Assembly: GCA_021234535.1 (NCBI GenBank)
Contig: CM037845.1
Span: forward strand, 3,004,501 to 3,068,500
Reading direction: 5' to 3'
Origin: Stichopus chloronotus
Lineage: Eukaryota > Echinodermata > Holothuroidea > Aspidochirotida > Stichopodidae
DNA: 64,000 bases
Below are positions 1 through 9,966 of this stretch, in pieces. Within the stretch, counting starts at the first letter, position 1. Each line of letters begins with the position of its first letter. The position numbers and the translations under genes were made by a program. Under the pieces are notes generated by a model. The model was not told the origin of the DNA. It saw only the letters and a program-made list of their open reading frames with translations, and did not search any database.

Positions 1-3000
1 ATTCCTTTGTCGATTAATTAGGTTTTGTCTTGCCCTCCCCTGACAGGCGAGTGTTAGTAAGATCACTAGTGTCACAATTTTTCAGTGAAAATTTGTATAG
101 AAAGCCTGTCTTTGTATACAGCCTACAGTAATATGCAACATTACTTTCCATTCCCCTCCATCCCCAACCCCTTTGATTCATCCATTGATAGGAATTCAAA
201 TCTTTTGAAGTTTTGAAAATATTTCCTTTACTGGTGTCTACACCTTTTTTCTGTCAAAGAAGAAAAGGAATTTTCCTTCGGAGTTGCCTCAATTAGCCAA
301 GTTTAGAATAATCTGCCACTGAATGAATGTAAGGAGAAATATGATAGTGTCAAAATGTCATTTCATGAGGAAAATTTCATTTGCGAGACACATCACAACC
401 ATTTAAAGTCCCAGAGTGGGTAGCAACTAAGGGTAGGTGACTGTTTTAGTTGATTTTGTGTTGCAAGTACACAATTTATAAAGATGTAGTTTTTTTCGTT
501 AGGCTTCCGCTGGGATTGATTGTATTCAGAAGTAAAAAATTATTGCCTTATTGTTAAACTTGACCAAAGCTTTTATTGAAACTGCTACATCTCTAGAATT
601 TGAAGCCATCTAACTGTTGTGATAAAGTTACCGGGAGGCCGAAATCAGCGATCGTGTCCCATCTCAAGAGAGGTTAGGTAATCCTCCAAACTGACCCGAA
701 AGATCTATGCAAAACACACTTCACTACTTTAGAATTTCCCCCATGTATACGACTCAGCATTTTTAATGATTGTCCATTAAACTGAAAGGAATAATTTAAA
801 GTCACCCTTTGTCCAATTTGCTTCTGATATTGTAATTGAGTGCATGACACAATGTTAGCAAAGTTTTGTGGCGTGTGAAACCAGGTCAGTTCCTGGCCGA
901 GGACTGTACTGAACATTGTTATAGTTACAGAGAATGGTGGATTTGTTTGTAGTTCAGTGACCATTTTTGATGTTTAGAGTTGCTATATGACTGGTGGCAA
1001 TACCCTCGCAGATATGTTTTGCCTTTTGAAATTTAGCTTAAGGTGTTACTTCAAAAGTTCAAAGGGTAAAGTGTGGATGGACTGCTGGGGCTGTTGCTGA
1101 GGGTTGGGGTAGTTGAAGGTGATTGTATTCCATAGCAAAAGTGTATTTCAAGATAAGTATCATGTATGCATACTATATGGTTACGCCTTTCACAATGACT
1201 TCAGTGTCTCGGTGTTAGATTGACGGATTTGTCTGTGGTGATTTATCTACTAACTGTGAGAAGAAACTCAGACATTTAAACCAACAGCGGGAACTAAAAA
1301 CAGTCGTATCAGAAGATTGCCAGGGTATTGTTATTTTGACATTAAAGATGCCATCTTGCAATCCCAAGAGTTATAAAAAACATATCAGCTTTGCCATTAA
1401 ACGGTTCACCCCATGTTTGCTCGTGATCAACAAACAGCTCTTCATTTTAACCTCCAACAGTTTCTGAAAAGTCCAAGTAATTGCAGGAAATCTGATCCCC
1501 ACCATTTACATCCGTAAAGTTTCTTTTACATCTCCCTCTACACTTTGTGTCTAATTTATCAACGCTGTAACTTTCTGGCAGTTCATTAAGCTCACGATGA
1601 TTTTGGGCTTTGCATCTCAGTGGCCAACGGACCGTCATGTAATTTGAAAAGGATGTGTTTAAGTGTGTTTAGCACTTTCTGAGGTTGCAGAATCACTATG
1701 TATTTGAAGCAGTGAGCAGCTTGTTCCATTTAGTCCCTGAGACTTGAGGATAAAGTGAGAGGTTAAGTTTAAAGATTAAACTGCAGCTATTTCTTCCAGC
1801 TGGTTCTTCAGATTAAACTTTGCCAATTGTTTCATTATGTAATGCTTACCTCATACAAACTGTTTGATATCAAGCAGAAAACATAAGTTAACCCTTCAGA
1901 ATAAGAACAGAAAGGTCAGTGGTTGGTTAGGGTCCCGCTTCAGCTTAATCTGTAAGTCTTAGGCTCGTTAATGAATTTTGCAAGTTAGAAGCTTGGTAAA
2001 ATGTATTGATCTCAGTCTTATGTTAACATTCCTAATTCAGCAGTTAAAAGTGGACCTCCATGTTGTTGTTGACACCAATATTTTTGTATTTTTGTAATTA
2101 ATTACAAACATATATGTATTATTATTATTATTCACTTTATGTGTGATTAAGTTTGTATGTGCCTATGCTGTAAGGATGAAATGGAGGACAAAAAGGGAAA
2201 GTCATATATTATTATGAAGATTTAAGATGATACTGTAGCCATGCTGCTTTGAAAAGGGAGAAGTCTTGGTTCTGGCAGCAAGTTAGAATTTTTTGAGCCA
2301 GTTTGGAGTGAAAGCTTTTTTTCCTTTTATTGTAAATGTCAAGGTTAATTGTAGTAGTTTTTTTTTTCTCAGGAAGAATAGGGAAGTGGCTAGAGCGGTG
2401 TTTATGAGGGTGTACCGGATAGGATGTATAAGTTAAGAGGACATCTCTACTTTTAAACCGATGTAAAAATATGAGAAGTGAAACGAAAATTGATGCTTGA
2501 CTTCTAAGGAAAATATGATTCAAATTTTAGGGTGACCCCGAATTTAAGAAAGAGGTAAAATACATATTAGCAACAAGATAAAAAACCATTTTGTGGGAAT
2601 TTGAGCTAGCAGTCTGAAGATTTTGTCTCAGCTATTTACAGAACCATTAGGAATATACTTTTGTTTCATCTGGACATTGTGCTTGTTACATCCCCCCTTG
2701 ATAGATCCTTATCATGATCAAGTCATGATATAAGTACATGAAATAAATTGAATGCAGATGTCATCCCAACTTTTCACCGTAAAAAACTTTGCTTTCATTT
2801 ATTAATGCTCTGTGAATATGAATTTGAGAGCAATATGTAGCAATGCCTGGAAACCATTATTGTGAGGGGGGGGGGGGGGAGGGTTCATGTTCTTATCGTA
2901 ACCACCAGATACCATCATCCCCACTTTTTGTCGGAGAATGTGGCTGTTTCTTACAACCATATTTTTAACTTTTCATGGAAAAAACATTACTCACAAAGTA

Positions 3001-3430
3001 CATGTTTCATGGTGTGTGTGTCAGTACAGCTGGTTGTCACATCACTTTAAATGGTACGTCAATCAACAACACTTATTTCTATGACGCTGCTGGGTTTCGT
3101 GTTTTCTATGTTCCATATTTTGTTTAGAATTTGAAAACAAATGATTATCATTTTGTACATAAATAATTGAACTGACACAAATAGTGGAAAATATGTGTCT
3201 GCATTTTATATGCATTTGTTGTCTTTTGTCGTATTGCCTCACGAATGTTCACTCAGAGATTTTCTGCAGTAAACCCCAAATCAAGCGTGTTATATTTAGT
3301 ATGTGTTCATATGATGTACAATAGCCTAAACCTGACGTGATTGCATTGCTACTAATTTGGCCTAGAGCCCAGTTTTCTTAACAGACAAGACTGGTCCATT
3401 CTGTTGGTTAAACTATGGATTTATTAAGCC
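1..3430. other. Left-edge non-genic block
   Basis: I see no supported gene here. The open frames on both strands (for example minus 2212-2523 and minus 1447-1638) have no recognisable domain, and their lengths are ordinary for AT-rich DNA. The block holds a 14-base poly-G tract at 2866-2879 and a short ATT run near 2118-2132. Just to the right, 3431-3455 resembles 9387-9412 (core GGCAGCCATT), which suggests a short dispersed repeat. The 3' untranslated region of an off-window gene cannot be excluded. Confidence 0.5.
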
Positions 3431-4119
3431 TTTGGCAGCCATTTACGAACATTACAGGGTGATGTCCCAGTAATGGACACTGGCTGTGAAAGGGTTAATA
3501 CTATTGTAACTTCCCGGGGTCCAGACGTCAGTCCGACAAGTTTTCAGTCCGAATATGAAATACACTTCTTGTCAGTCCGAAAATGAAGCACTGTACACGT
3601 TTTCAGTCCGAAAATGAGGAATGAATTTTGAGGTCGCTGACCTTTGACGTCACTGTCAATGATTTTTATCGATTTGCTAAACCTTATTGATACACCGGAC
3701 GTGTTAGATGACATCACTGAACTATTACAAAATTTGGAAAGATATTAGAGGTACAGGGGATCAAGGTACACTTAACGTACAAAATCAGGGCTCTTGGTCA
3801 CTGCCTTCTGATAATTAAATATTCTCACGTTTAATGACTTCATCACTGCGTAAACCAAAATGACTGAAAAAGCCAGAATATCCGTTACACTACTAATGTT
3901 TCACGTATGTGCGTCAAAAATCTCAAAAGAAAGCTCAAAACATTAAGTGTCCTCACACCGGAAGTAGACGTCCACACGCTATTCACGTGACAGCTCTGAA
4001 TTATTTCTATCACCACTCTGAACTGTTCGGCGCTGTCAACTGGCCAAACGCCGAACTCAGCTTCAATGTTTAATAAAGAAGTTTTCCAATGCCTGAGTGG
4101 AGATAGCTTTTATCAATCG

Positions 4120-4504
4120 TCAATAGTGAATGAATGAATGAATGAATGAATGAGGAATTGAGGAGACGATGAGTTTGGATAAAAATGAGGAATTCAGTGG
4201 CTTATCATTATCAAAAAGGTCCTTCAATCTAACGATACCTTGATTATGTAAGTTTTCATGAAAAAATATCTTTTCCATTAACCTTGATGTGAGAGTTGTT
4301 CCGAATAAGCTGGTTCCCGAAATTTGCTTCCGGAGTTGTGTAAGAAACTTCAGACCAGTCTTCAATAACTTGTGAAATAATATTACCTTTAGGTAAACGT
4401 ATGTACCTTTTGTGACAATTACATCTTAAAAGTAAATCAGAACCGAAAATTTTAGGGTCTTGTTGAACAAAATCTTCCAAGAACTTACAGTACAAACTGT
4501 ACAA
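4120..4504 (-). pseudogene. LINE ORF2 C-terminal fragment (L1-like), frameshifted
   Basis: Two overlapping minus-strand frames (4256-4504 and 4120-4365) read as one interrupted protein. The first ends ...NQLIRNNSHIKVNGK and the second continues ...FFHENLHNQGIVRLKDLFDN. The pattern of a NPLI-like start, a GK, then F...N.GI..LKDL resembles the region after the reverse transcriptase domain in L1-clade LINE proteins. The frame change falls near an A-rich run at 4261-4266. The fragment runs into a (GAAT)n tract on its 3' side, as LINE 3' ends often do. It lies inside the foldback-type element, so it was captured by it or inserted into it. Family-level recognition is from memory of the motif pattern only. 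Confidence 0.45.
4127..4153. repeat. (GAAT)n microsatellite
   Basis: About six and a half tandem GAAT units. It sits at the 3' end of the minus-strand LINE-like fragment and may be its tail. Confidence 0.85.
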
Positions 4505-4844
4505 GATATCTTTTTACGCAAGAGCATTTGAAAGATTAATAATTAAGTCTCAGAATCACCTTGACACCATCATCGCAGTAATTATCACTGTAAAACGCTT
4601 GCACTTTTCAATTCAGCCGCAACAAATAAAATTATAAATAGCCTTTTCAACTTGTTGATAAAAGTGGGTGGTAGGTTTAGTAAAACAAGAAACAGTAATA
4701 CAAGCATTGATAGTCCAAACGTAGGATTTTGTAATGATATTGTCGTATCTCTCATTTACCAAGAACGAAGAGAGATTTTAAATCTGGACAATTTAGGTGG
4801 GAAATTGAATTCAAATTGGTTGATTGATTGATTTACTTATTTGT

Positions 4845-4892
4845 TATCTATCTATCTGTCTATCTAGCTCTATTTCTGTCTATCTATCCATA
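4845..4892. repeat. Imperfect (TATC)n microsatellite
   Basis: A run of TATC/TGTC tetranucleotides with a few substitutions, inside the foldback-type element. Confidence 0.8.
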
Positions 4893-4989
4893 TGGAATCA
4901 GTAGTGATGACATTTGCATTTTGCAGCTTTGTGGATTGCCACTTTGACTTGAACTTATTGAAAATATTTCAACTGAAAACATGTCTTTC

Positions 4990-5401
4990 ATTTTCGGACT
5001 GAAACGTCTATTTTTTTTTTTTTTTTTGAGACTGAAAGTGCTTATTTCATCTTCGGAGTGAAAACTTGTTTTTCATCTTCGGACTGAAACTCGTATTTTA
5101 TTTCCTGAAAACCTGTCGGACTGAAAACGTGTATTTCCTTCTTTCTTTTTTTTTTGACTGAAAACTCGTTTTTTCGGACTGAACCTACAAACGTGTATCT
5201 TACTATCGGACTGAAAACTTGTCGGATTGAAAACGTGTATATCCCTTTTCGGACTGAAAGCTCGTTTTTTTTTCTTTTGACTGAAAACGTGTATTTAATA
5301 TTCGGACTGAAAACTTGTCGGACTAGAAACTCGTTTTTTCGAACTGAAAGCGCGCATTTTATTTCAGTATTGAAAACGTGTCAGACTGAAGACGTGCACC
5401 C
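4990..5401 (+). repeat. Right-arm array of TCGGACTGAAA(A) units
   Basis: About sixteen imperfect copies of a (T)CGGACTGAAA core are spaced roughly 15-35 bases apart. Spacers are T-rich and often contain ACGTGTATTT or CTCGTTTTTT. The inverted form of the core makes up the left arm at 3517-3625. A 109-codon plus-strand frame (5154-5483) crosses the array only because the repeat lacks stops in that frame. Confidence 0.75.
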
Positions 5402-5520
5402 AACTTTTGTGTTGCTTTCCTGTTATTTTGATAAATTTCTAGCAATTTCGGTATTGCCAGTATCTGCTAGGGAAAAGTGGTAAGGAACAGTTTTAATTAA
5501 TTATGCCTTTTGATTGACAG

Positions 5521-7447
5521 CAATTCCAAAAGATGCAGAGTATAGCTCCAATTACACATCATACAAAAGAGTAGAATGTTTTGATTACACATGTGGTGCA
5601 TACATATGACTCACCAGGATACACGGCACTCAGGATTGTGTTTGCCAAAGGAGGAGGTTACAACAGGCTATGAAGGGGTTAGAAGGGGTTGGCAGAATGG
5701 GACTGTCTGGGGTGACGTGTACCTGCAAGTACAAAACAATACCGGTACCTCAAGTGTGGAGGAGTTTGCCAGTGTAAAATCATCCCATTTGTAAGAAGAT
5801 CTGAACAACACCTCTCCCCGTCCCACCTGAAAAAACGGAAGAATTTAAATACTAAACCCTTTGTATGGATGTACCACTTTTGTATTAGATTACGTAGGCC
5901 TAGTAATTACATGACCAACACGGAAGGAAGAGATAGGACCTTCGCAAACTCACATTTCTTGTTCATATTGCAGTTTATATTTTATTTCATGACAATTGCG
6001 AATTCCATTTTCATCAATTATAACCTGTCTGGGACAGAGATGTAGCCAAACAAAGGATAAAGTATATATCAGGATTGATACAGAAAGAAATACTTTCTGC
6101 ACAGAATTAAATTGAAACTGAACTGATGTCAAGAATGTATGACTACCAACTTAACATACCAAACATTGTAACCTTGATTAAAATCAGATGATGCGATCAT
6201 AAACCCGTTTCACTCCTTACACATGTCACATCACAGATACAGAAACCAAACCAAAATATCCACAAACCAACTGGTTTTCAGGTGGTATCTGCTGTGACCT
6301 TATCAACTTGATCTGTATCCATCTTTTCTCTTTTATTCACTGAGAAATAGCGGGGCAGGGTAAACTAAAGATCTTAGGGTGAACACAAGTCCCAAAATCG
6401 AAAGAATAATGAACAATAAAAAAAAAGGAAAACGAAGCAGAAGGAAACATCGAACCTTGTTCCCAAGCTTCGATTTATCTTAGATTCAATGTTTCCAGGG
6501 TTCGATTTTCCCGAAATTCAATGATTCAGAGCTTCAGTGTTTCCGTATTTTGATGTTTCCAGGGTTAGATGTTTCCGAGAAATAAAACCCTTCAAGAATT
6601 ACAGGGAATTACAATGACATTTCTGGGAACATCGAACCTTGGGAACGTTGAACCTTGGTAACATTGAACCTTGGGAACATTGAACCTTGCACTCGTCGGC
6701 AACCATTGAGATAATGTTTACAAAAAACGGGCCGGGAACACTGAAATTTGGGAACAATGAACCACGAAAACATCAGGTAGACCTCAGTGAAGCAAGGACA
6801 GCAGTAAATGTAAATCTAGTCATGTGAAACCCGACCTTGAAAGCCCAAAGTCGGGGCCAATCTGCTTGATTCCCTAATGGGCTTTGTACACATATGCCTA
6901 CAAATTGATGGCACCAAAACTGGTGAACACATGACTAACTAGTGCATATAGGGTTTTGTGGTAGATACCGTAGGCCTCCTTCCTCCTCATTTTCAGGCTC
7001 AAGATGTATTATGGATGGGTTTAATCATGATTTCCTTTGTGACTTCAACAGGCTTAATTCTCGCAAAAGCCGTACCTGCTGACAGACACCTTTCGGAGAT
7101 TCAAAATGTTACTGTGGATGGCTGGTAAGTGATGGTTGCCTACTATCGTTGCCTGCAGATGTTTGGAATGATCTTGAGGAATATCTGTGCATCTAGGACG
7201 AAAAAAAGTTTGGTTTCAAAAAGTGGTATCATAATTGCCCCCTCGGTGAGACTATAACTGATGGCAAAAGAGACATAAACCACTGGCAGCCCGTGTTTCA
7301 CAGGGCCCTTTTACACTAAGGCAGCTGTTGCAAATGTTGAGAGTAGCGATCAACCGAAATTGGATCACTGACAACACTATTTGTAAAATACCGTATCAAC
7401 TAAATTTCAGGTGTCGTCATGTCGATGAAAGTACTCCAGAGACCTGA
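5521..7447 (+). CDS. Tentative 3' end of a plus-strand membrane-protein gene
   Basis: Three candidate exons join with consistent phases. Exon 5521-5570 follows a TTTTGATTGACAG acceptor, encodes an IPKDAEYSSNYTSYKR segment with an NYT glycosylation sequon, and ends in phase 0 before GTAGAA. Exon 6997-7124 follows CCTCCTCATTTTCAG, starts in phase 0 and ends at a strong GTAAGT donor in phase 2. It encodes a hydrophobic stretch (WMGLIMISFVTSTGLILA), a plausible transmembrane helix, followed by a polar segment. Exon 7411-7447 follows TAAATTTCAG and reads WCRHVDESTPET, then TGA. The result would be the end of a single-pass membrane protein with a short cytoplasmic tail. I do not recognise the family and found no upstream exons. 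The middle exon is the best supported; the first is weak because other frames there are also open. Confidence 0.33.
6447..6770. repeat. Inverted short-tandem block based on GGGAACATTGAACCTT
   Basis: The right side contains four head-to-tail 16-bp units at 6625-6688 (GGGAACATCGAACCTT and variants) and two diverged units near 6735-6768. The left side (about 6450-6575) carries the complement, for example TTCAATGTTTCCAGGGTTCG and GATGTTTCCAGGGTTAGATG. The two sides could fold into a long imperfect hairpin with a loop of about 50 bases. No coding capacity. The architecture resembles the foldback-type element 1 kb to the left, but the motif is different. Confidence 0.65.
6997..7124 (+). CDS. Candidate internal exon with transmembrane segment
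   Basis: Strong acceptor (pyrimidine-rich, TTTTCAG) and strong donor (GTAAGT). The exon is 128 nt and open in one frame from phase 0 to phase 2. The first half encodes about 19 consecutive mostly hydrophobic residues; the second half (KAVPADRHLSEIQNVTVDG) is polar. Part of the tentative plus-strand model 5521-7447. Confidence 0.42.
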
Positions 7448-7734
7448 ATCTTTAATATGGAACTTTCAAATTTGCAATAAGCACATCTAACAATGACAAA
7501 TTAAAATGGCCACAGTATCAGTTAACAAAAGATGTACAAAGATGTCTTTTTGTGACGTAAATAGCAGTTAATATATGGTAGCAGAAAAAGTTATCAGACA
7601 TAAACCATTTAATTTTTATATTTTGTGCAATATCGCTTTCCTACTCAGTGACTAAGGTTCAGCGGTGAAGTCAGACTTTTCATCGGGGGGGGGGGGGATG
7701 AGGGAGGGGGCAAAGGTTGGAGTGGGAGGTAAGC

Positions 7735-7835
7735 GGTAATGACACTATCTAAGTGGTGCAGGACCATCGGTTGGCACGTAGCATTAAGAGACAATTTTTT
7801 GCATGGAAATGTCTCTCAGATTGCAGGAAACTTTT
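7735..7835 (+). repeat. Dispersed repeat family A, copy 1
   Basis: The segment beginning TAATGACACTATCTAAG and including TCGGTTGGCACGTAGC...GATTGCAGGAAA matches 17122-17225 (CAATGACACTATCTAAG... ...CAGTTGGCGCGTGGCC... ...GACTGCAGGAAA). A 13-base poly-G tract lies about 40 bases before it. Unclassified non-coding interspersed repeat. Confidence 0.6.
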
Positions 7836-7839
7836 GGCC

Positions 7840-8590
7840 AGTCTCTAGCCTTGTGAGTTTCAGATACAGAAGCATTTTGTCTCACTCCTCTATTTGTCTT
7901 TACTTTCAAATTTCATGGGGGAGGGACAAGCATGGGTAATGAGATTTGACAGGGGCTATCCCCCGCCCTTCCACCTGCTGGTTCTGCTACTGCTAAGAAG
8001 CAGCACATGGTCATTCGAACAGACCTTTATTTCCCTTGAAAGTATTTCAAAATATTTTTTAAAAAAATGAAAATTTTACTCAGTAAATTTGATCAGGAGA
8101 ATTGAATTTGAGGGGAGTGGGGGGCAAGAAGCAGTCCAAAGGCAAATGTAAGCTGCAAATTGATGGATGTATGCTGGCACAGGTATTTTTTTTTTCAGTC
8201 TCTTAATTACTTTGTAAAATTACTTATTAAGTAACATTGTCACCATAAAAAGGAACATATGGTACAACCACTATTTTCAACATTAAGTAAGCACTGTGGT
8301 TTCATAGAGAACATTTCAACTTAGGCCACACCTCCTAACTGAATATCTGACAACGTGTATATTGCACGTAGTACCTTACATAACAGAAGAAACACAGTCA
8401 ATACTCGGTAATGACCGACAGTGTAACAAATAAAGTAACACACTTAATCTACATGTTTTTTCAACAGAACGGATAACAATTTTTCTTTGTTTCTCTAACT
8501 GGGTCATTTGATTCATGACACCAGCTTAATTTCATTTCCCATAAAATTGATTAAAAGTGATTACTTATCCAAGTTCATTGAACTCCAATA
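7840..8590. other. Non-genic interval
   Basis: No supported gene. It contains a G-rich patch near 8110-8125 and T-rich runs. Nothing else stands out. Confidence 0.4.
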
Positions 8591-8639
8591 TTAATTGCTG
8601 ACCATGGGAACTGAATACAAATAGTACGAAGGTATTAAA

Positions 8640-8935
8640 CTAGATGACCCCAGCTTCACAACATAAATACAGCTGGGTATGATACAAACTGTACAGGAAG
8701 TGAATGTAACTGGGTGATTCCAGCTACATGATATAAGTGCAGCTGGGTATGGCACAAAATATATACAGGATACGAATGTAAACTGGGTGATCCCAGCTAC
8801 ATAATGCACGTGTACAGCTGGGTATGGCACACACTGTGTACACAGGGTATGAATGTGACTTAATGATCCCAGCTACTGTACATGATACAAGAGTGCAGCT
8901 GGGTATGGCGCAAAACTGTACAGGCTCTAAAATAA
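8640..8935 (+). repeat. Minisatellite, about 70-81 bp period, with internal hairpin
   Basis: About four units. Each contains AGCTGGGTATGG, then ACAAA.TGTACAGG, GAATGTAACTGGGTGAT and CCAGCTACAT. AGCTGGGTAT starts at 8671, 8741, 8816 and 8897, so the period is 70-81 bp. CCCAGCT followed about 18-20 bases later by AGCTGGG gives a 7-bp hairpin stem in most units. Confidence 0.85.
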
Positions 8936-9591
8936 CATTCAGAGCCTGGAATTTCTAAAATAAAAGGCAAAATATAATTTTGACAACTGCAACAGGTCAT
9001 ACATGTAAATAGCCCTGGAGTGACAGACAAAAGGTATTAAGCTTGCTCTAAACAAATAATTAACACACCATATCTGAAGTTCAGAAATGCACACACACAC
9101 AAAAAAATACAAAACTAATGCTTTTCAAGCAGCACATATTTTAAAATCTCCACAACTTTTGAAAAACAAACAATAAATATAAACAGCTTCAATATAGTGA
9201 CTGAAAATTGTTTCACAAGAACGATAAGCATACACAAGTTTGTCTGTAATTTAACATACAGTGCACATGACTTTAGGGAAAGAGAAACAGCGTCTAAATT
9301 GTCGGTGGCATATTTTCTCACAAAATAAATTTACTGAGCACAAGGATAAATACTATGGCAGTGCCCCATCAAACTGCTCACCTTAATTCCTTTGTGGCAG
9401 CCATTCACAAATCATATCTCTGAAATGTGTCTTCACTTTGGTCAGAATTAAAACTTTTTCTACTTACTTTACATACACACCAACAAAAAATAACAGCACT
9501 ATGATTGACATACAGACTGAAGAACAAAAAAGTTGTAAACAGTGAGCAAATTATTAAACATACAGCTACTGTAATAAATGCCCTTCCTTGC

Positions 9592-9660
9592 TCATGTAAT
9601 TTCTTTGACCTGCTTTATGATGTCAATAGCAAGGTCAACTGAGCCAGACAGAATGCACTC
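9592..9660 (-). CDS. Candidate terminal exon, unidentified
   Basis: On the minus strand, an acceptor GGATTATGTTTCAG is followed by 22 open codons (starting ECILSGSVDLAIDIIKQ) and a TGA. The composition looks protein-like, with an amphipathic helix pattern. It lies about 180 bp downstream of the RCAN stop codon, so it could be an alternative RCAN last exon (phase 0 would fit after RCAN exon 2), the last exon of another minus-strand gene, or chance within the RCAN 3' UTR. I do not recognise the peptide. Confidence 0.22.
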   Translation of the reverse strand, partial: ECILSGSVDLAIDIIKQVKEIT

Positions 9661-9841
9661 CTGAAACATAATCCAACATATATTTCAAGTACTTTTAAGA
9701 AAGTCCATCTTTCATACAGCTCAATCACTGTGGGACCCTTCGTTCCGGATGCTTTAGAAACCACAGATCAATTGTCGATTCGTTGGATCCGAGAAGCATC
9801 GTTCACAGAAAAACTAGTGCTTTCTAGTGTTTCTTGGTAGT

Positions 9842-9966
9842 TCACACCTCTGGTCTCTTGGTATGGGCAATCTTTAGTTTCGGTCCAACTTGCTCTACAT
9901 TTTCACAAGTGTGGACGATAATCTTTGGCTTACCACCGTCTCCAGGATGCAATTCATGGCTCTCCC
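9842..9966 (-). CDS. RCAN coding exon 4 with stop
   Basis: Acceptor CATCCTTCAG, 125 nt from phase 1 to a TGA at 9844-9842. Codes for residues 169-209, including the PKIIVHTCE docking segment and the terminal AHTKRPEV. No AATAAA was found just downstream on the minus strand, so the polyadenylation site is not assigned. Confidence 0.93.

Larger units (their letters stand above)
3517..5401. mobile_element. Foldback-type element with tandem-repeat inverted arms
   Basis: The left arm (about 3517-3625) carries four copies of a CAGTCCGA(A) motif. The right arm (about 4990-5401) carries about sixteen copies of its reverse complement, TCGGACTGAAA, often followed by ACGTGTATTT. The outer ends also match in inverted orientation: GGGT...CAGTCCGACAAGTTTTCA on the left against the complement of the stretch ending in GACGTGCACCC on the right. 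AACTT lies directly outside the right end (5402-5406) and at 3508-3512 on the left, a possible target duplication with three or four extra bases. Long inverted arms built of short tandem units are the hallmark of foldback elements. No transposase frame is visible, so it would be non-autonomous. The centre contains a LINE-like fragment. The arms are very unequal in length. Confidence 0.6.

Noticed and set aside
5607..5609. TGA as a selenocysteine codon
   Set aside because: No SECIS-like structure was identified, the codon context is not a known selenoprotein motif, and splicing or pseudogene decay is simpler.
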